Part shown: in pieces, positions 1 to 11,948 of the stretch
How positions within the stretch are numbered: position 1 is the first letter of the stretch
How the letters are laid out: the number at the start of each line of letters is the position of its first letter
Assembly (NCBI GenBank): GCA_947179155.2
Contig: OX359284.1
Span: 9,116,432 to 9,180,431 of the forward strand
Source of the DNA: Hedera helix
Lineage: Eukaryota > Streptophyta > Magnoliopsida > Apiales > Araliaceae
Reading direction: 5' to 3'
DNA length: 64,000 bases
Translations under genes and position numbers: made by a program
Notes under the pieces: model-generated
The model's input: the letters and a program-made list of their open reading frames with translations, nothing else
Told to the model about the DNA's origin: nothing
Database searches by the model: none

Positions 1-2611
1 TATACTACACAATCATTTACCTGTCCAATTCAGACTGATATCTACAACAGACATTTAGATCTTTAGTGAAAGTAATATGCTTTCCTGTTCCTTGATCTTT
101 ATCGAGAACTTCAAATAATTTGTACTATTTGAAAATGTTGGTTTAGGCAAGAGTGAGCACGACGACTCAGCAAGTTCAACAGTTACACATAACACATTAC
201 ATGCTTCACATATTATACATGCTCTGCATTTTATTCTTACATCATGCATTTCATGCATTTCATTTTATGAATGTTCATACTTCTTATGCATCGCCTACAA
301 TAAACAACTACCATCTAGCAAATCATGCTTCATATCGGTACACATTTCACATGTAACCATATCTCATGTTATTCATATATCATAAATATCATCAAAATAT
401 CTTCATGTTAATAATATAACATCAAATTGTAGCATATTAATGCACATAGGAGCAAGTTCTGAAAAACTTGCCTGATTCGCTTATACCATTTACGCTTATT
501 TGCGTCTTTCCATCAACCTACAATTTATATAACAAATTGACATAATCATTAGTTATAATGACTATTAATTAGTCTTAACTTAAGACCTTAACTTCAAATT
601 ATTAATTCTTTAGTTGTTTGACAAATAAACTTTTAAATTCCGGATAAAAACCCTAGCCCAAACCTAGTTTGGACATGTCGGATACAATTTAACCATCTTA
701 CGCCTTCACTACATGTTCTTCTTTTACATAACTTAATGATTTGGACATTTAATAATGTACCAAATATCTCAAAATATTATCTACCTTTGATAATATACAA
801 CTACAATCAAATACTATTGACCATTTAATAATATTTTAATCACTTATTAATATTATTAACCATTTAATAATATTTTAATTGCTTATTAATATTATTAATC
901 GTTTAATAATATTTGAATCATGTATTAATATTATTAACCATTTAATAATATTTTAATTACTTATTAATATTATTAACCATTTAATAATATTTTAATCACT
1001 CATTAATATTATTAACCATTTAATAATATTTTAATCACTTACTAATGTCATTAATTATTTAATATCATTTTCATCATATACTAATGTTAGTACTCATTTC
1101 ATAACATTTTAGTTACTTACATATTTAATCATTTAACAATATTTTAATAATCCTCAAATCCTTTAATGATTATTTAAATAATAACCTCTTAATTAATTAA
1201 CCCCATTTATTATTTAATATTCATTAAATAACAAATGTTCATTTGATTCACTTCATCTCCCTTTAATTATTATTTAATATCCTTTAAATAATAATTAACT
1301 AATTATCTTTATTTATTAAAATAATAAATAATTACCTTATTTACTTCATCTTTCTTTAATTACCATTTAATATCCTTCAAATAATAATTAATTAGCTATT
1401 TATTATTTAATATTAATTAACTATTTATTATTTAATAATTAATATTAATTAAATAATAAACTAATTATTTTATTAACTTCATATCCTCCTTTATTTATTA
1501 TATAATAATAAATAATTAGTTATTATATTTATTTGCTTTAATTATTATTAACTATCAATTAAATAATAATTAATTATAATAATGGCTTTTATTTACTTTA
1601 TTTATTATTTATTATATATTATATAAATAATAAATAATTACTAAACTTGGGTTACAAATTAATTATATTAAGTTTGAAGCATTTTTATCATTTTTGGACT
1701 TAAATAACCCGAACCAACCCGACCCGAAGGGCCCTACCCGACCCGAAACAAAAAAAAACAGTCTGTGAACAGTTACAAGGGCCCCGACCCTTGTTTAAAG
1801 TGCAAAACTAGGGCCCTGACCCTGGTGACAAGGGCCCCGACCCTTGTTTAATCGGACTTTCTTTATTAAACTTAATTCAATAACTTTCTCGGACAAATTA
1901 TATAATCCAATTCACACTTTAATTTCGTTAAATTTAATCTACTAGATTAATTCCTTTAGGGCTTCCAACAATTAAAATAATTAAACTCTAAGTTGGGCTA
2001 CCGTAATTAATTTATTGAGCTTGGGTTTGACACAATTTAATTAGATCATTGGCTTGGAAATTAAATCCCACCATTGGGCTTCTCTACATCTCTATTGGGT
2101 TTGCTACACCATTTCATTGAGCTAGTCAATTACATCAATATTGGGCTCTATACCACAACTTAATAATTAAGTTAATTACTTAATTAATTAACTTCTTAAT
2201 ATTGTCATTCTAGACAAACTTTCTAGTTTTTATATAACTTTAACTAATAACCAATATAATTAACCTAATTAATTATATTTCATGACTTTATATTTAAACT
2301 AATTAATTTATTAGTTTAATTGAGTATTAACTTACTCATCTTCTTGTTTGGCTAACAAGCACACTTTAGGTATATATGCATATCAATATAACCACCTTCA
2401 CTCATCAATTGAATTTATTTTCTTAATAAATTCTCTACATATATCATTACAATATTTCTATATTTAATTTCTAACAAATAAATTATGTTAAAAAAAATGT
2501 TCACCCATTTTCTACACATCTCACTTTTTCAACTCTAGGTTTTAAACCATAACCTTTAATTGATTATTTCAAATCTTATTTACAATTCTTGTAAATATCT
2601 AGGGTATTATA
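1..2611 (-). repeat. 3' LTR of N1 (partial, about 257 bp missing at left)
   Basis: Direct repeat of 5016-7626. On the minus strand it begins TATAATACCC at 2611, directly after a weak purine stretch. The expected TGTAATATCC start is therefore changed. About eight base differences from the 5' LTR were seen, all within the last 100 bases (about 2527-2611); the rest looked identical by eye. Confidence 0.9.
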
Positions 2612-3293
2612 TTCACCCATTCTTATAAGAATTTCGTCCCTGAAATTTCATCATACTCATTCCAACAAATTTTCATCTTTGAGTATAACTCTTTACTCAT
2701 CAAATTCTATGACCACAATTTTCTAGGAAGTTCATACTTTTAAACTCACAATTCCAGAACAATAGAATATCTTGTAGAAGAATAAATTAAAAATCAATAT
2801 CTTACAAAAGAATAAATTGAAAATTAAAATATTCATTAAAACTTTCATACTATTTTGAGGAGTCATAAAGACTGTGAACATATGCGAGAAGGTTCATCAA
2901 TTACAAAGACTGAAAACATTCCACAATTATTTTGTACGCTAGGTGATCAGCATATCGTACTCTAGCGCTGTGTACAATGACTTCAATTAGGGTTGAACTC
3001 TCTGGATTTACCAGCCCATATTTTGTTCTATCAGCATGCCACCGTTCTTGGGCGCCCCCTCGCGGGTTCTTTATTCATGGCTCTGACATATCCTCCATTA
3101 TGGAGTTGTTCACCTCAGACTTACTACAAAATTCTGCTCCAAATAATTTGGATTGGATAACAAAGCTTGAGTCATTTCTGACCAAAAGTGTCCAGTCAAA
3201 ATAAATGACGTATACTCACATAATTGAACTGTTCGTATATTACGATTTAAAAAAATTATTTCAGATTAGTTAAAATAACTAAAATTCATTTAT

Positions 3294-3408
3294 AGGACTT
3301 TATGATACCGCATCATCTTGACAGTACGTTGAGGATTCCGTCATTAATTCATGACTTTATGATACCGCACATCTTGACAGTACGTTGAGGATTCCGTCCT
3401 TTTCATCC
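3294..3408. repeat. Tandem duplication, about 58 bp x 2
   Basis: Two adjacent copies of a block running from 'gactttatgataccgca' to 'gaggattccgtc'. D has two diverged copies of the same block at about 24070-24220, so the duplication predates the split of the two families. Confidence 0.75.
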
Positions 3409-4120
3409 CCACACCATGGCTTTAATGGTATGTGATGATTTCATAAATATATTTTGATATTTTTAAATCAATTTGTCTAGCTGAAACAAGTAGCATAGAC
3501 TCTTCTTTAAACGTTTTAAAATACTGAAACTCATTTTATGACTTTGTCATATTACATCGTACCATAGTGGGCTTAAAATTACATCCAACACTAGATTACT
3601 TTGCATTGATGACTCCATCGTTTATCATCTCTGCACTAAGTGCATTAATGATATTTAAAATACATTTGTCTTTTCAAAAGCACAAAAGTACAATTTTGGC
3701 ACGATTTTTAAGAATTTCAAAGTCTAGCATAACTAGAAGATTTGGAATATCCTAAAACCTCAAATACCTCAAATTTCTCCTCCGCATTCTTTTCCAGCTT
3801 AATAACTATATACAGTATAACTCTAATCTTGCTAATTAACTCTACCCATACTCACTATTCATCAAACTTACCACACATTAGGGGTTTAGGAACTTACCAC
3901 AATCATATGGGTTGAGAAACTTATCATAGTCAGACCAACATCGTCCATTCGCTGAGGGGTTCCGCCATACGATTATGAGTCACGAACATACCATCAGAAT
4001 GAGTTTTAAGAACACGTACGTATCTTAATATTCTCTACCTATCCAATATATTATGAGAAAAGAATCACCTTCTCACCATGTACATATCGAATAGCGTGAC
4101 ACCAGGTTCAAATCGATTAT

Positions 4121-4359
4121 CACTATAGGAAGCTAAGTGGTCCTCAAACCAAACACAATCTCCTGCCCATACAAGAAATTGGTCAACTCGGCCACTAATC
4201 AATATAGAAAGTTAAGCGGTCGTTAAACTAAGAACAAATCCACTGCTCATACAAAGAACTGTTCAACTCAACCACTATAATAATATAGGAAGCTAAGCGG
4301 TTCTAAAACCAAGCACAAATTCCCCGCCCATACAAGGAATCGTACAACTCAGCCACTAT
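4121..4359. repeat. Tandem triplication, about 72-80 bp per unit
   Basis: Units start near 4121, 4193 and 4272. Each contains 'ggaagctaag', a GCCCATACAA-like core and 'caactc.gccacta'. F-G and D have only one copy of the core (49732 and 23440), so the triplication is specific to N1. Confidence 0.7.
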
Positions 4360-4716
4360 TATGAGTCATCAATTTAAAAACTCACAAACCTCTAATTTTT
4401 CTTAACTGAATACAAATTCTCTCAATTCATATTTTAGCACATCTGACTCATTACGAGTTCATCTCTCATGATCATTTTATGACCTTATTAGCATTTTCTT
4501 TATGCTTCTCAAAATCTTACCATAAGATATTTTCCATCATTTCTTCAAATTAGGTACAACATGACCTTTTTCATTCCTCTTATATCTTCTCAAATCCATC
4601 TTTGGATAATCTCCTATATATGAATTTTCCAAATTCATCTTTTATTACTTAAACTCTTGCAGAGTTTATTCATTTATCATTTTACTTATCTTCTACTACG
4701 GTTATAGCCTAAGGTA

Positions 4717-4728
4717 CTCTTACCTAAG
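4717..4728 (-). other. Candidate splice donor in the 5' leader of N1
   Basis: The minus strand reads CTTAG|GTAAGAGT about 18 bases downstream of the PBS, with the boundary between 4724 and 4723. This is close to the ideal donor. Aligned AG|GT sites follow the PBS in D, A and E. Function is inferred. Confidence 0.4.
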
Positions 4729-4740
4729 GTTTATAACCTA

Positions 4741-4755
4741 TCAGCTCTGATACCA
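4741..4755 (-). other. Primer-binding site of N1 (initiator Met tRNA)
   Basis: The minus strand reads TGGTATCAGAGCTGA three bases inside the 5' LTR end. This matches the 3' end of plant initiator tRNA-Met, the usual primer of these elements, and fixes the element's orientation. Confidence 0.9.
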
Positions 4756-4758
4756 ACT

Positions 4759-7626
4759 TGTGACGACCCCAAATCCGGGTTCCTTTAACCTCGGATCCGG
4801 TTCAACACTAGTACTACATTTTCTTTATTGTTCATGAATTACAACAATATTATAATTGCTAAATAATCATTTATTTACAATTTTACATCATCTCTTTCTA
4901 TTCCAGAATCACAATCTTTATACATTCCTAGTCTGTCTTAATATCATACATGATACGACATTCTATTCCAATCAATTTGAGTATTTAATACTCATATAAC
5001 ATACCAACTAAGTCTTATACTACACAATCATTTACCTGTCCAATTCAGACTGATATCTACAACAGACATTTAGATCTTTAGTGAAAGTAATATGCTTTCC
5101 TGTTCCTTGATCTTTATCGAGAACTTCAAATAATTTGTACTATTTGAAAATGTTGGTTTAGGCAAGAGTGAGCACGACGACTCAGCAAGTTCAACAGTTA
5201 CACATAACACATTACATGCTTCACATATTATACATGCTCTGCATTTTATTCTTACATCATGCATTTCATGCATTTCATTTTATGAATGTTCATACTTCTT
5301 ATGCATCGCCTACAATAAACAACTACCATCTAGCAAATCATGCTTCATATCGGTACACATTTCACATGTAACCATATCTCATGTTATTCATATATCATAA
5401 ATATCATCAAAATATCTTCATGTTAATAATATAACATCAAATTGTAGCATATTAATGCACATAGGAGCAAGTTCTGAAAAACTTGCCTGATTCGCTTATA
5501 CCATTTACGCTTATTTGCGTCTTTCCATCAACCTACAATTTATATAACAAATTGACATAATCATTAGTTATAATGACTATTAATTAGTCTTAACTTAAGA
5601 CCTTAACTTCAAATTATTAATTCTTTAGTTGTTTGACAAATAAACTTTTAAATTCCGGATAAAAACCCTAGCCCAAACCTAGTTTGGACATGTCGGATAC
5701 AATTTAACCATCTTACGCCTTCACTACATGTTCTTCTTTTACATAACTTAATGATTTGGACATTTAATAATGTACCAAATATCTCAAAATATTATCTACC
5801 TTTGATAATATACAACTACAATCAAATACTATTGACCATTTAATAATATTTTAATCACTTATTAATATTATTAACCATTTAATAATATTTTAATTGCTTA
5901 TTAATATTATTAATCGTTTAATAATATTTGAATCATGTATTAATATTATTAACCATTTAATAATATTTTAATTACTTATTAATATTATTAACCATTTAAT
6001 AATATTTTAATCACTCATTAATATTATTAACCATTTAATAATATTTTAATCACTTACTAATGTCATTAATTATTTAATATCATTTTCATCATATACTAAT
6101 GTTAGTACTCATTTCATAACATTTTAGTTACTTACATATTTAATCATTTAACAATATTTTAATAATCCTCAAATCCTTTAATGATTATTTAAATAATAAC
6201 CTCTTAATTAATTAACCCCATTTATTATTTAATATTCATTAAATAACAAATGTTCATTTGATTCACTTCATCTCCCTTTAATTATTATTTAATATCCTTT
6301 AAATAATAATTAACTAATTATCTTTATTTATTAAAATAATAAATAATTACCTTATTTACTTCATCTTTCTTTAATTACCATTTAATATCCTTCAAATAAT
6401 AATTAATTAGCTATTTATTATTTAATATTAATTAACTATTTATTATTTAATAATTAATATTAATTAAATAATAAACTAATTATTTTATTAACTTCATATC
6501 CTCCTTTATTTATTATATAATAATAAATAATTAGTTATTATATTTATTTGCTTTAATTATTATTAACTATCAATTAAATAATAATTAATTATAATAATGG
6601 CTTTTATTTACTTTATTTATTATTTATTATATATTATATAAATAATAAATAATTACTAAACTTGGGTTACAAATTAATTATATTAAGTTTGAAGCATTTT
6701 TATCATTTTTGGACTTAAATAACCCGAACCAACCCGACCCGAAGGGCCCTACCCGACCCGAAACAAAAAAAAACAGTCTGTGAACAGTTACAAGGGCCCC
6801 GACCCTTGTTTAAAGTGCAAAACTAGGGCCCTGACCCTGGTGACAAGGGCCCCGACCCTTGTTTAATCGGACTTTCTTTATTAAACTTAATTCAATAACT
6901 TTCTCGGACAAATTATATAATCCAATTCACACTTTAATTTCGTTAAATTTAATCTACTAGATTAATTCCTTTAGGGCTTCCAACAATTAAAATAATTAAA
7001 CTCTAAGTTGGGCTACCGTAATTAATTTATTGAGCTTGGGTTTGACACAATTTAATTAGATCATTGGCTTGGAAATTAAATCCCACCATTGGGCTTCTCT
7101 ACATCTCTATTGGGTTTGCTACACCATTTCATTGAGCTAGTCAATTACATCAATATTGGGCTCTATACCACAACTTAATAATTAAGTTAATTACTTAATT
7201 AATTAACTTCTTAATATTGTCATTCTAGACAAACTTTCTAGTTTTTATATAACTTTAACTAATAACCAATATAATTAACCTAATTAATTATATTTCATGA
7301 CTTTATATTTAAACTAATTAATTTATTAGTTTAATTGAGTATTAACTTACTCATCTTCTTGTTTGGCTAACAAGCACACTTTAGGTATATATGCATATCA
7401 ATATAACCACCTTCACTCATCAATTGAATTTATTTTCTTAATAAATTCTCTACATATATCATTACAATATTTCTATATTTAATTTCTAACAAATAAATTA
7501 TGTTAAAAAAAATGTTCACCCATTTTCTACACATCTCACCTTTTCAACTCTAGGTTTTAAGCCATAACTTTTAATTGATTATTTCAAATCTTTTTTACAA
7601 TTTTTGTAAATATCTGGGATATTACA
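4759..7626 (-). repeat. 5' LTR of N1 (2868 bp)
   Basis: On the minus strand it runs from TGTAATATCCCAG (at 7626) to GGGGTCGTCACA (at 4759), with TG...CA ends. It is very AT-rich. It holds six units of a 40-bp AT repeat (5833-6060), a GC-rich hairpin cluster (6735-6866) and the R/U5 stem-loop at 5169-5184. Confidence 0.9.
5833..6060. repeat. AT-rich tandem repeat, about 40 bp x 6, in the LTR (also 818-1045)
   Basis: Repeated units built on 'accatttaataatatttt' plus 'attaatattatta', spaced about 40 bases. Two similar units occur in the related LTR B near 13090-13175. Confidence 0.75.
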
Positions 7627-7975
7627 TTGATTATGGGCTATTGACCAATGAGATTGAATTTATTTTATGTGGATGCATGAATGAATGAGTTTTTATAATT
7701 CTCTCTCCCTCTTATGTACTTCCCCTTGATTGTTGATCAATGTTTCTATTTTATGAAAATAGTTTGTAATAGAATTAGTTTGATTTTTTTTGAAAAATTG
7801 GAGTCAAAGAGCATGGAGCGCATGAAGACCCGTTTGTAAATGGAGCCCGGGTTATAAATGTAATAGTTACATTTATATTTATTCTTGTACCCTAAGTTTG
7901 ACTTTTTGGTTCACATGGTGGCTCTAGTGAACCAAACTAGAATAAAAGTCCATAATTAATCTAAGTAAAATATAG

Positions 7976-8038
<63 letters not shown>

Positions 8039-8539
8039 AATATGTTTCGCATTTTAAATAATATGCTGCATATTTTATATATATATACGCATGTGTGCTA
8101 AACAAGATGAGACAATTAATAACAAAATCCTCAAGGTTAAATAATATTAAGTTGCAAACGTTCAAAGATAATAATAAAATATCAAATGTCACCATCTAAC
8201 ATGATAAAACGATAAAGTATCAAATAATCAATATACATTTGTTGTGTCACACAAGGCTTATATTAATTATTTAAGATGTTATTTTATTGTTTAATAGATG
8301 CTTATAAAGTAATTAAACAATGCTATTTTTTTGTGTCACACATGGACAGTGTTTTTCTCTTTATTTATATGAAAATACTAGGTCGGACCTTGTTGACGCC
8401 TGATTCTGTCCAGCTGTCTTGCTGTCCATCCGGAAAGAATATAAGGACTGAGAATTTTAAGTTACATTATAAATAAAATTAAGAATTTAATTTCTAATTA
8501 AGTTGTGTGAATTAATCTAAACCTTTATGTGATGGTTTG
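7627..8539. other. Unassigned older DNA between N1 and element A
   Basis: AT-rich and with no convincing ORF. It continues at 33147 once element A is removed. It may be another decayed transposon, but I could not place it. The ORF at 7956-8195 is only the microsatellite translated (IYIYIY). Confidence 0.5.
7979..8033. repeat. (TA)n microsatellite, about 27 units
   Basis: Uninterrupted TA dinucleotides. Confidence 0.95.
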
Positions 8540-11445
8540 TGTAATGATATGCATTTTTGCGTTATTGTAAATTAAATTTTGGAGTGTGACAAGAAAATTG
8601 GGACAAACCAACTATGATGTATTGGATTCCGGAATTTAATTCAAGTTTAAGGAAACAAGTTTGGATCAAAAAGGATTTGAATTGGATTAAAAGTAAGCAA
8701 GTATGAATTACTTGAAATTAAATTCTCTAGCAATTTGGATAAAAGACCATGCTACCCTTGGAAATTTGAACAAAGACCATGGTGTCCTAAAATGGTGTAA
8801 TACCTAATATATCTTTAGATGGTTATGGGAAATGTCATGAATACCTTAACCATACATGGGTTAAGCTAACCAATGCATGGTTAGTTGTTAGGAAAATAGA
8901 TATAACTCATATATGTATGTAATTAGTATGTATTAAGATAGCACACTTCATTTTTCATCTTCCAAAGGTGAGAGAGCAAGAAAGGAAGAAGAAGCTAGGG
9001 TTTCAAGAAATCTTGAAGGATTCAAGAGAAAGGTGATCAAGAGTTGGAGAAAAGGCCATCAAGGTGGATCATCAAGCATTAACAAGCTTTATATCAAGAA
9101 AGAAAGTAGCCAAAAGAAGGTATAACATGTTTAAGACATGAAACTTATGATTTGTGTGCTTATATGCAAAGTTAGATGAAGCCATGCATGTCTCTTTGTG
9201 ATATATGTGTTGATTATGTAAGTTATGTGAAGTACATGCCTCTTGTTTGGTTTAGGATGAAACCCTAAGCTCAAAGGTTGCAAGAACAAAGGTGATGCAC
9301 TATTCATGTGTAATTTAAAAGCTAGAAAACATGATTCAAGTGTGATAATGTGTTATATGTGGATTGAGTTGATGGAAACATAGATGAAGGTGTTGAGCAT
9401 GTTGAATATATGTGATAACTCTTGCTTGGTAGCTTAGCAAATGCATGGGAAGTTTAAAAGTATGGCTTATGTAGTAAAGTTACAATATTAGGCTAGGATT
9501 TGTGATTAAAGCAAATCATAAACTGTAAAGTGTTTTGAAAGGTGTTTGTAGAAGTTACACAAGCATGCAAAGTTGCTAAATGAGTATATGTTGAGATATA
9601 TGTGCATAGAGTGTAAGAATCCAAAGTTGGTTTAAGTTTGAAGTTTTACTAAGTTGGTAAAAATGTAACCAATGTTTGATTTTTGGCCATTTTATGTAAT
9701 TGAATGTCAAACGAGACCAAACATGTAAGTTATACATAAATATACGTGTTAGAACCAATTTAGGAGCCATTTTGAGCATATGGCGATAAATGTCCATTTT
9801 AAACGTTTTAAAACGTTTGCCGACGACCGAAACGAATTATTTGGAAAAATAAGACCAAATTATGATTGTTAAATGTTTCGAAGACCCATGCAAGTCAATT
9901 ACATGTTATATGTGTTATGTGAAGTGTTGGAATTAAGAAATTCAAATTAGGGCCAAAGATAACATCATTTTTGGAAAGAAATTTTTTTCTGTTGCTACAG
10001 CATAGCGTCGGGGGGCGGGTTTTTGTGCTAGTAACTGCGTTGGGGCGCAGTGTGGCTGCAAGGATCTTGCTGGCAGCGAGATCAGAAGCCGTCGGGGCTC
10101 CGTGGAACAGAGGAGATCTCGCGGCCAGCGCGATCTTCCTCGTCGGGGTGCAGTTGTCCTGTTTTTGAAAAATAAATTATTTTAGTTCTGAAATGCAATG
10201 TTTTGATATTTAATGATAGAAACACACATGTAAACCATAATTTCATAAAAATAATCGGTATTATAGATATTAAGGTTTAAATGAGCAAGGAGTTATGTGA
10301 TTAGGGTTATGTAAAGCTAAAGGGTAGCTTGTTTAGCAAGTTATGACATGCATGCGTATGTAACTAATGCATGAACCAATATTGTGGTCATGTAGGTTAT
10401 AGACGGGATAACATTATACCAATTGTGATAGACGAGGATACAAGCAAGTTTTTTTAATTGAACTTGTAATTGCAGTTTCTTGAACAGACATCCATGTTAT
10501 ACATTCATGCTATCATGTAAAGTTCATTCATTGTTGAACTATCTTACAAAGGTCGATGCCAATTTTAATTATGGCTAGACACATGTAATGTTTCGTGTTG
10601 AATTCAGTTATTGATTGATATGTTCTCCAATCCACATTGTTGTGGTGCGGATTCTATAATATGCTGTAATAGAACAACCATGATAAAAATGGGATTAAAG
10701 GATAAAACAATGAAACTTTTATGACGTGGTTACGTCGCTAGATGTTTATGTTGTGCACAATATAAAAGTACAATGGGCTGATCACCCAAAGTACGCATCT
10801 AAATTGATATTATTACCTATTAGGCAATGTTAGTCTTGGTGATTGGTATTGTTCTTAACGTATTATATCTGACTTGGGCAGTATCGATCTTGATGATTGG
10901 TATTGTTCTTAACGTGTTCTTGGTCTTGTGACCATACAATAATTAAAATTTCATGTTCTCGGCTCATCATGCACAGTTCATGTTATATTTCCATAATCAT
11001 TCATTGAAATGTTATGAGCTAGCATTGTTATATATATATAACTCAATTTCGTTGACAATGATTTTCATTCATCATTCTGAAATATCATGTTATCTTGTGC
11101 TTATACACTTGCTGAGCTATTTATGCTCACTCTTGCTTTTATTCATGATATTTTAGCTAAGCCAGAGAAAATCGAAGGGACGGGTGTAGATAAGGGTAAA
11201 GGAAAAGTCAACTAGCTGTAGATGTACTATTAATGTAAATGTTGTGAATATTATTATTATGGTAATGTAATATGTTAGTTACAACGTGTTGTATGTATAA
11301 AGGTACGTAGAACCTAGGATTAGTTATGGATGAATGTAAATTAAGTTTTATTATTATTCAAAATGAATGGATGTGATGACAGGGTAGAATAGTAACGTGA
11401 GCACCGAACTCGAGGTTCAAGGGATCCGGATTTGGGGGCGTCACA
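8540..11445 (+). repeat. 5' LTR of element A (2906 bp)
   Basis: Starts TGTAATGATATGC and ends GGGGGCGTCACA. An exon-like purine-rich stretch at about 8960-9119 contains 'ctagggttt' and ends AAGAAG|GTATAA. A GC-rich patch lies at 10005-10160. The R/U5 stem-loop is at 11113-11129, followed by 'attttag' at 11156. Confidence 0.92.
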
Positions 11446-11448
11446 GGT

Positions 11449-11460
11449 TGGTATCAAAGC
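11449..11460 (+). other. Primer-binding site of element A
   Basis: TGGTATCAAAGC, one base from the canonical TGGTATCAGAGC, three bases after the 5' LTR. AG|GTGGGG follows at 11480/11481 and aligns with AG|GTGAGG in element E. Confidence 0.85.
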
Positions 11461-11672
11461 TGATAGGTTATTAACCTTAGGTGGGGGAAACCTTAGGAAT
11501 ATGACCTTAAGGAATGTAGTAAGAATCAATTAGAGTCCTAAGAGGTGAAGGTTGGAAGTTATTAAAGTTACAATTGTACAATACATATTATGTGTTACGT
11601 GTTATGTGTTATGTGCCTTAAGAGTAAGGAAAGTTTCATGGAACTAAATAACTGTTCTTATGATTTTATAGC

Positions 11673-11948
11673 GTGCCAGAGATTGGTGAATCCAGTTGGG
11701 CAATGGAAGAAGAGCCTAGAGACATCCAGATAGATGTAATGACTATTGTACCAACAATGACAGTAATACCAGCTAATTCTAGTGAACAGGAGGAAGACCC
11801 AGATGAGTTAGAAGGGGACTCGGATAGAGCATTGCCGGATAATGCATCATCTAAGCAGAGAGAAGCAGACCGAGAATGGGTAACAGGTTTGATTCAGTAA
11901 AACAGTGAATATGTGGATAGGATATTGGAGTTAGAAACTCAAGTAGCT
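11673..11948 (+). pseudogene. Upstream ORF of element A, N-terminal fragment
   Basis: This fragment starts PEIGESS and is rich in acidic residues. It matches the start of the upstream ORF in element E (MTETGEPSG... EEE.RDI) in position and motif pattern. The first codon is GTG where E has ATG, so the original start appears lost. A stop at 11898 ends the readable stretch, but E-like sequence (ILELETQVA) continues in another phase to 11948. There solo LTR B is inserted, and the ORF resumes at 17973. No enzymatic domain is recognised. The family is known to me only as an extra coiled-coil ORF upstream of gag. Confidence 0.7.

Larger units (their letters stand above)
2612..4758 (-). other. Non-coding internal region of N1
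   Basis: It lies between the two LTRs and has no ORF resembling gag or pol. It holds short modules also found in the internal regions of F-G (49187-50565) and D (22584-24772). Examples are GACGGAATCCTCAACGTACT on the minus strand (twice, near 3311-3395), GCCCATACAAGGAAT (three variants, 4121-4359) and ATTATGAGTCACGAAC near 3974. The region next to the 3' LTR (2612-2624, minus AAGAATGGGTGAA) sits where a polypurine tract belongs but is poor in guanine runs. Short ORFs at 2977-3204 and 3567-3755 run antisense to the element and look incidental. Confidence 0.75.
1..7626 (-). mobile_element. Non-autonomous LTR retrotransposon N1 (3' end cut by window edge)
   Basis: Bases 1-2611 recur at 5016-7626 at an offset of exactly 5015, almost without change. 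A primer-binding site sits just left of 4759 on the minus strand, so the right copy is the 5' LTR and the element reads right to left. The internal region of about 2.15 kb has no gag or pol similarity in any frame. This is the structure of a non-autonomous, LARD-like element that depends on enzymes supplied in trans. The right target-site repeat would be TTGAT (7627-7631); its partner lies outside the window. The related LTR ends, PBS and internal motifs link it to the F/D family and to gypsy elements A and E. Confidence 0.88.

Noticed and set aside
55..5371. Identical small ORFs at 55-258/153-356 and 5070-5273/5168-5371
   Set aside because: They are duplicated only because they lie in the two LTRs of N1. 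They cover the R/U5 stem-loop on both strands and have no recognisable domain.
1..7626. The 2.6-kb repeat as a segmental duplication
   Set aside because: TG...CA-type ends, the adjacent PBS and the orientation show LTRs of one retrotransposon.
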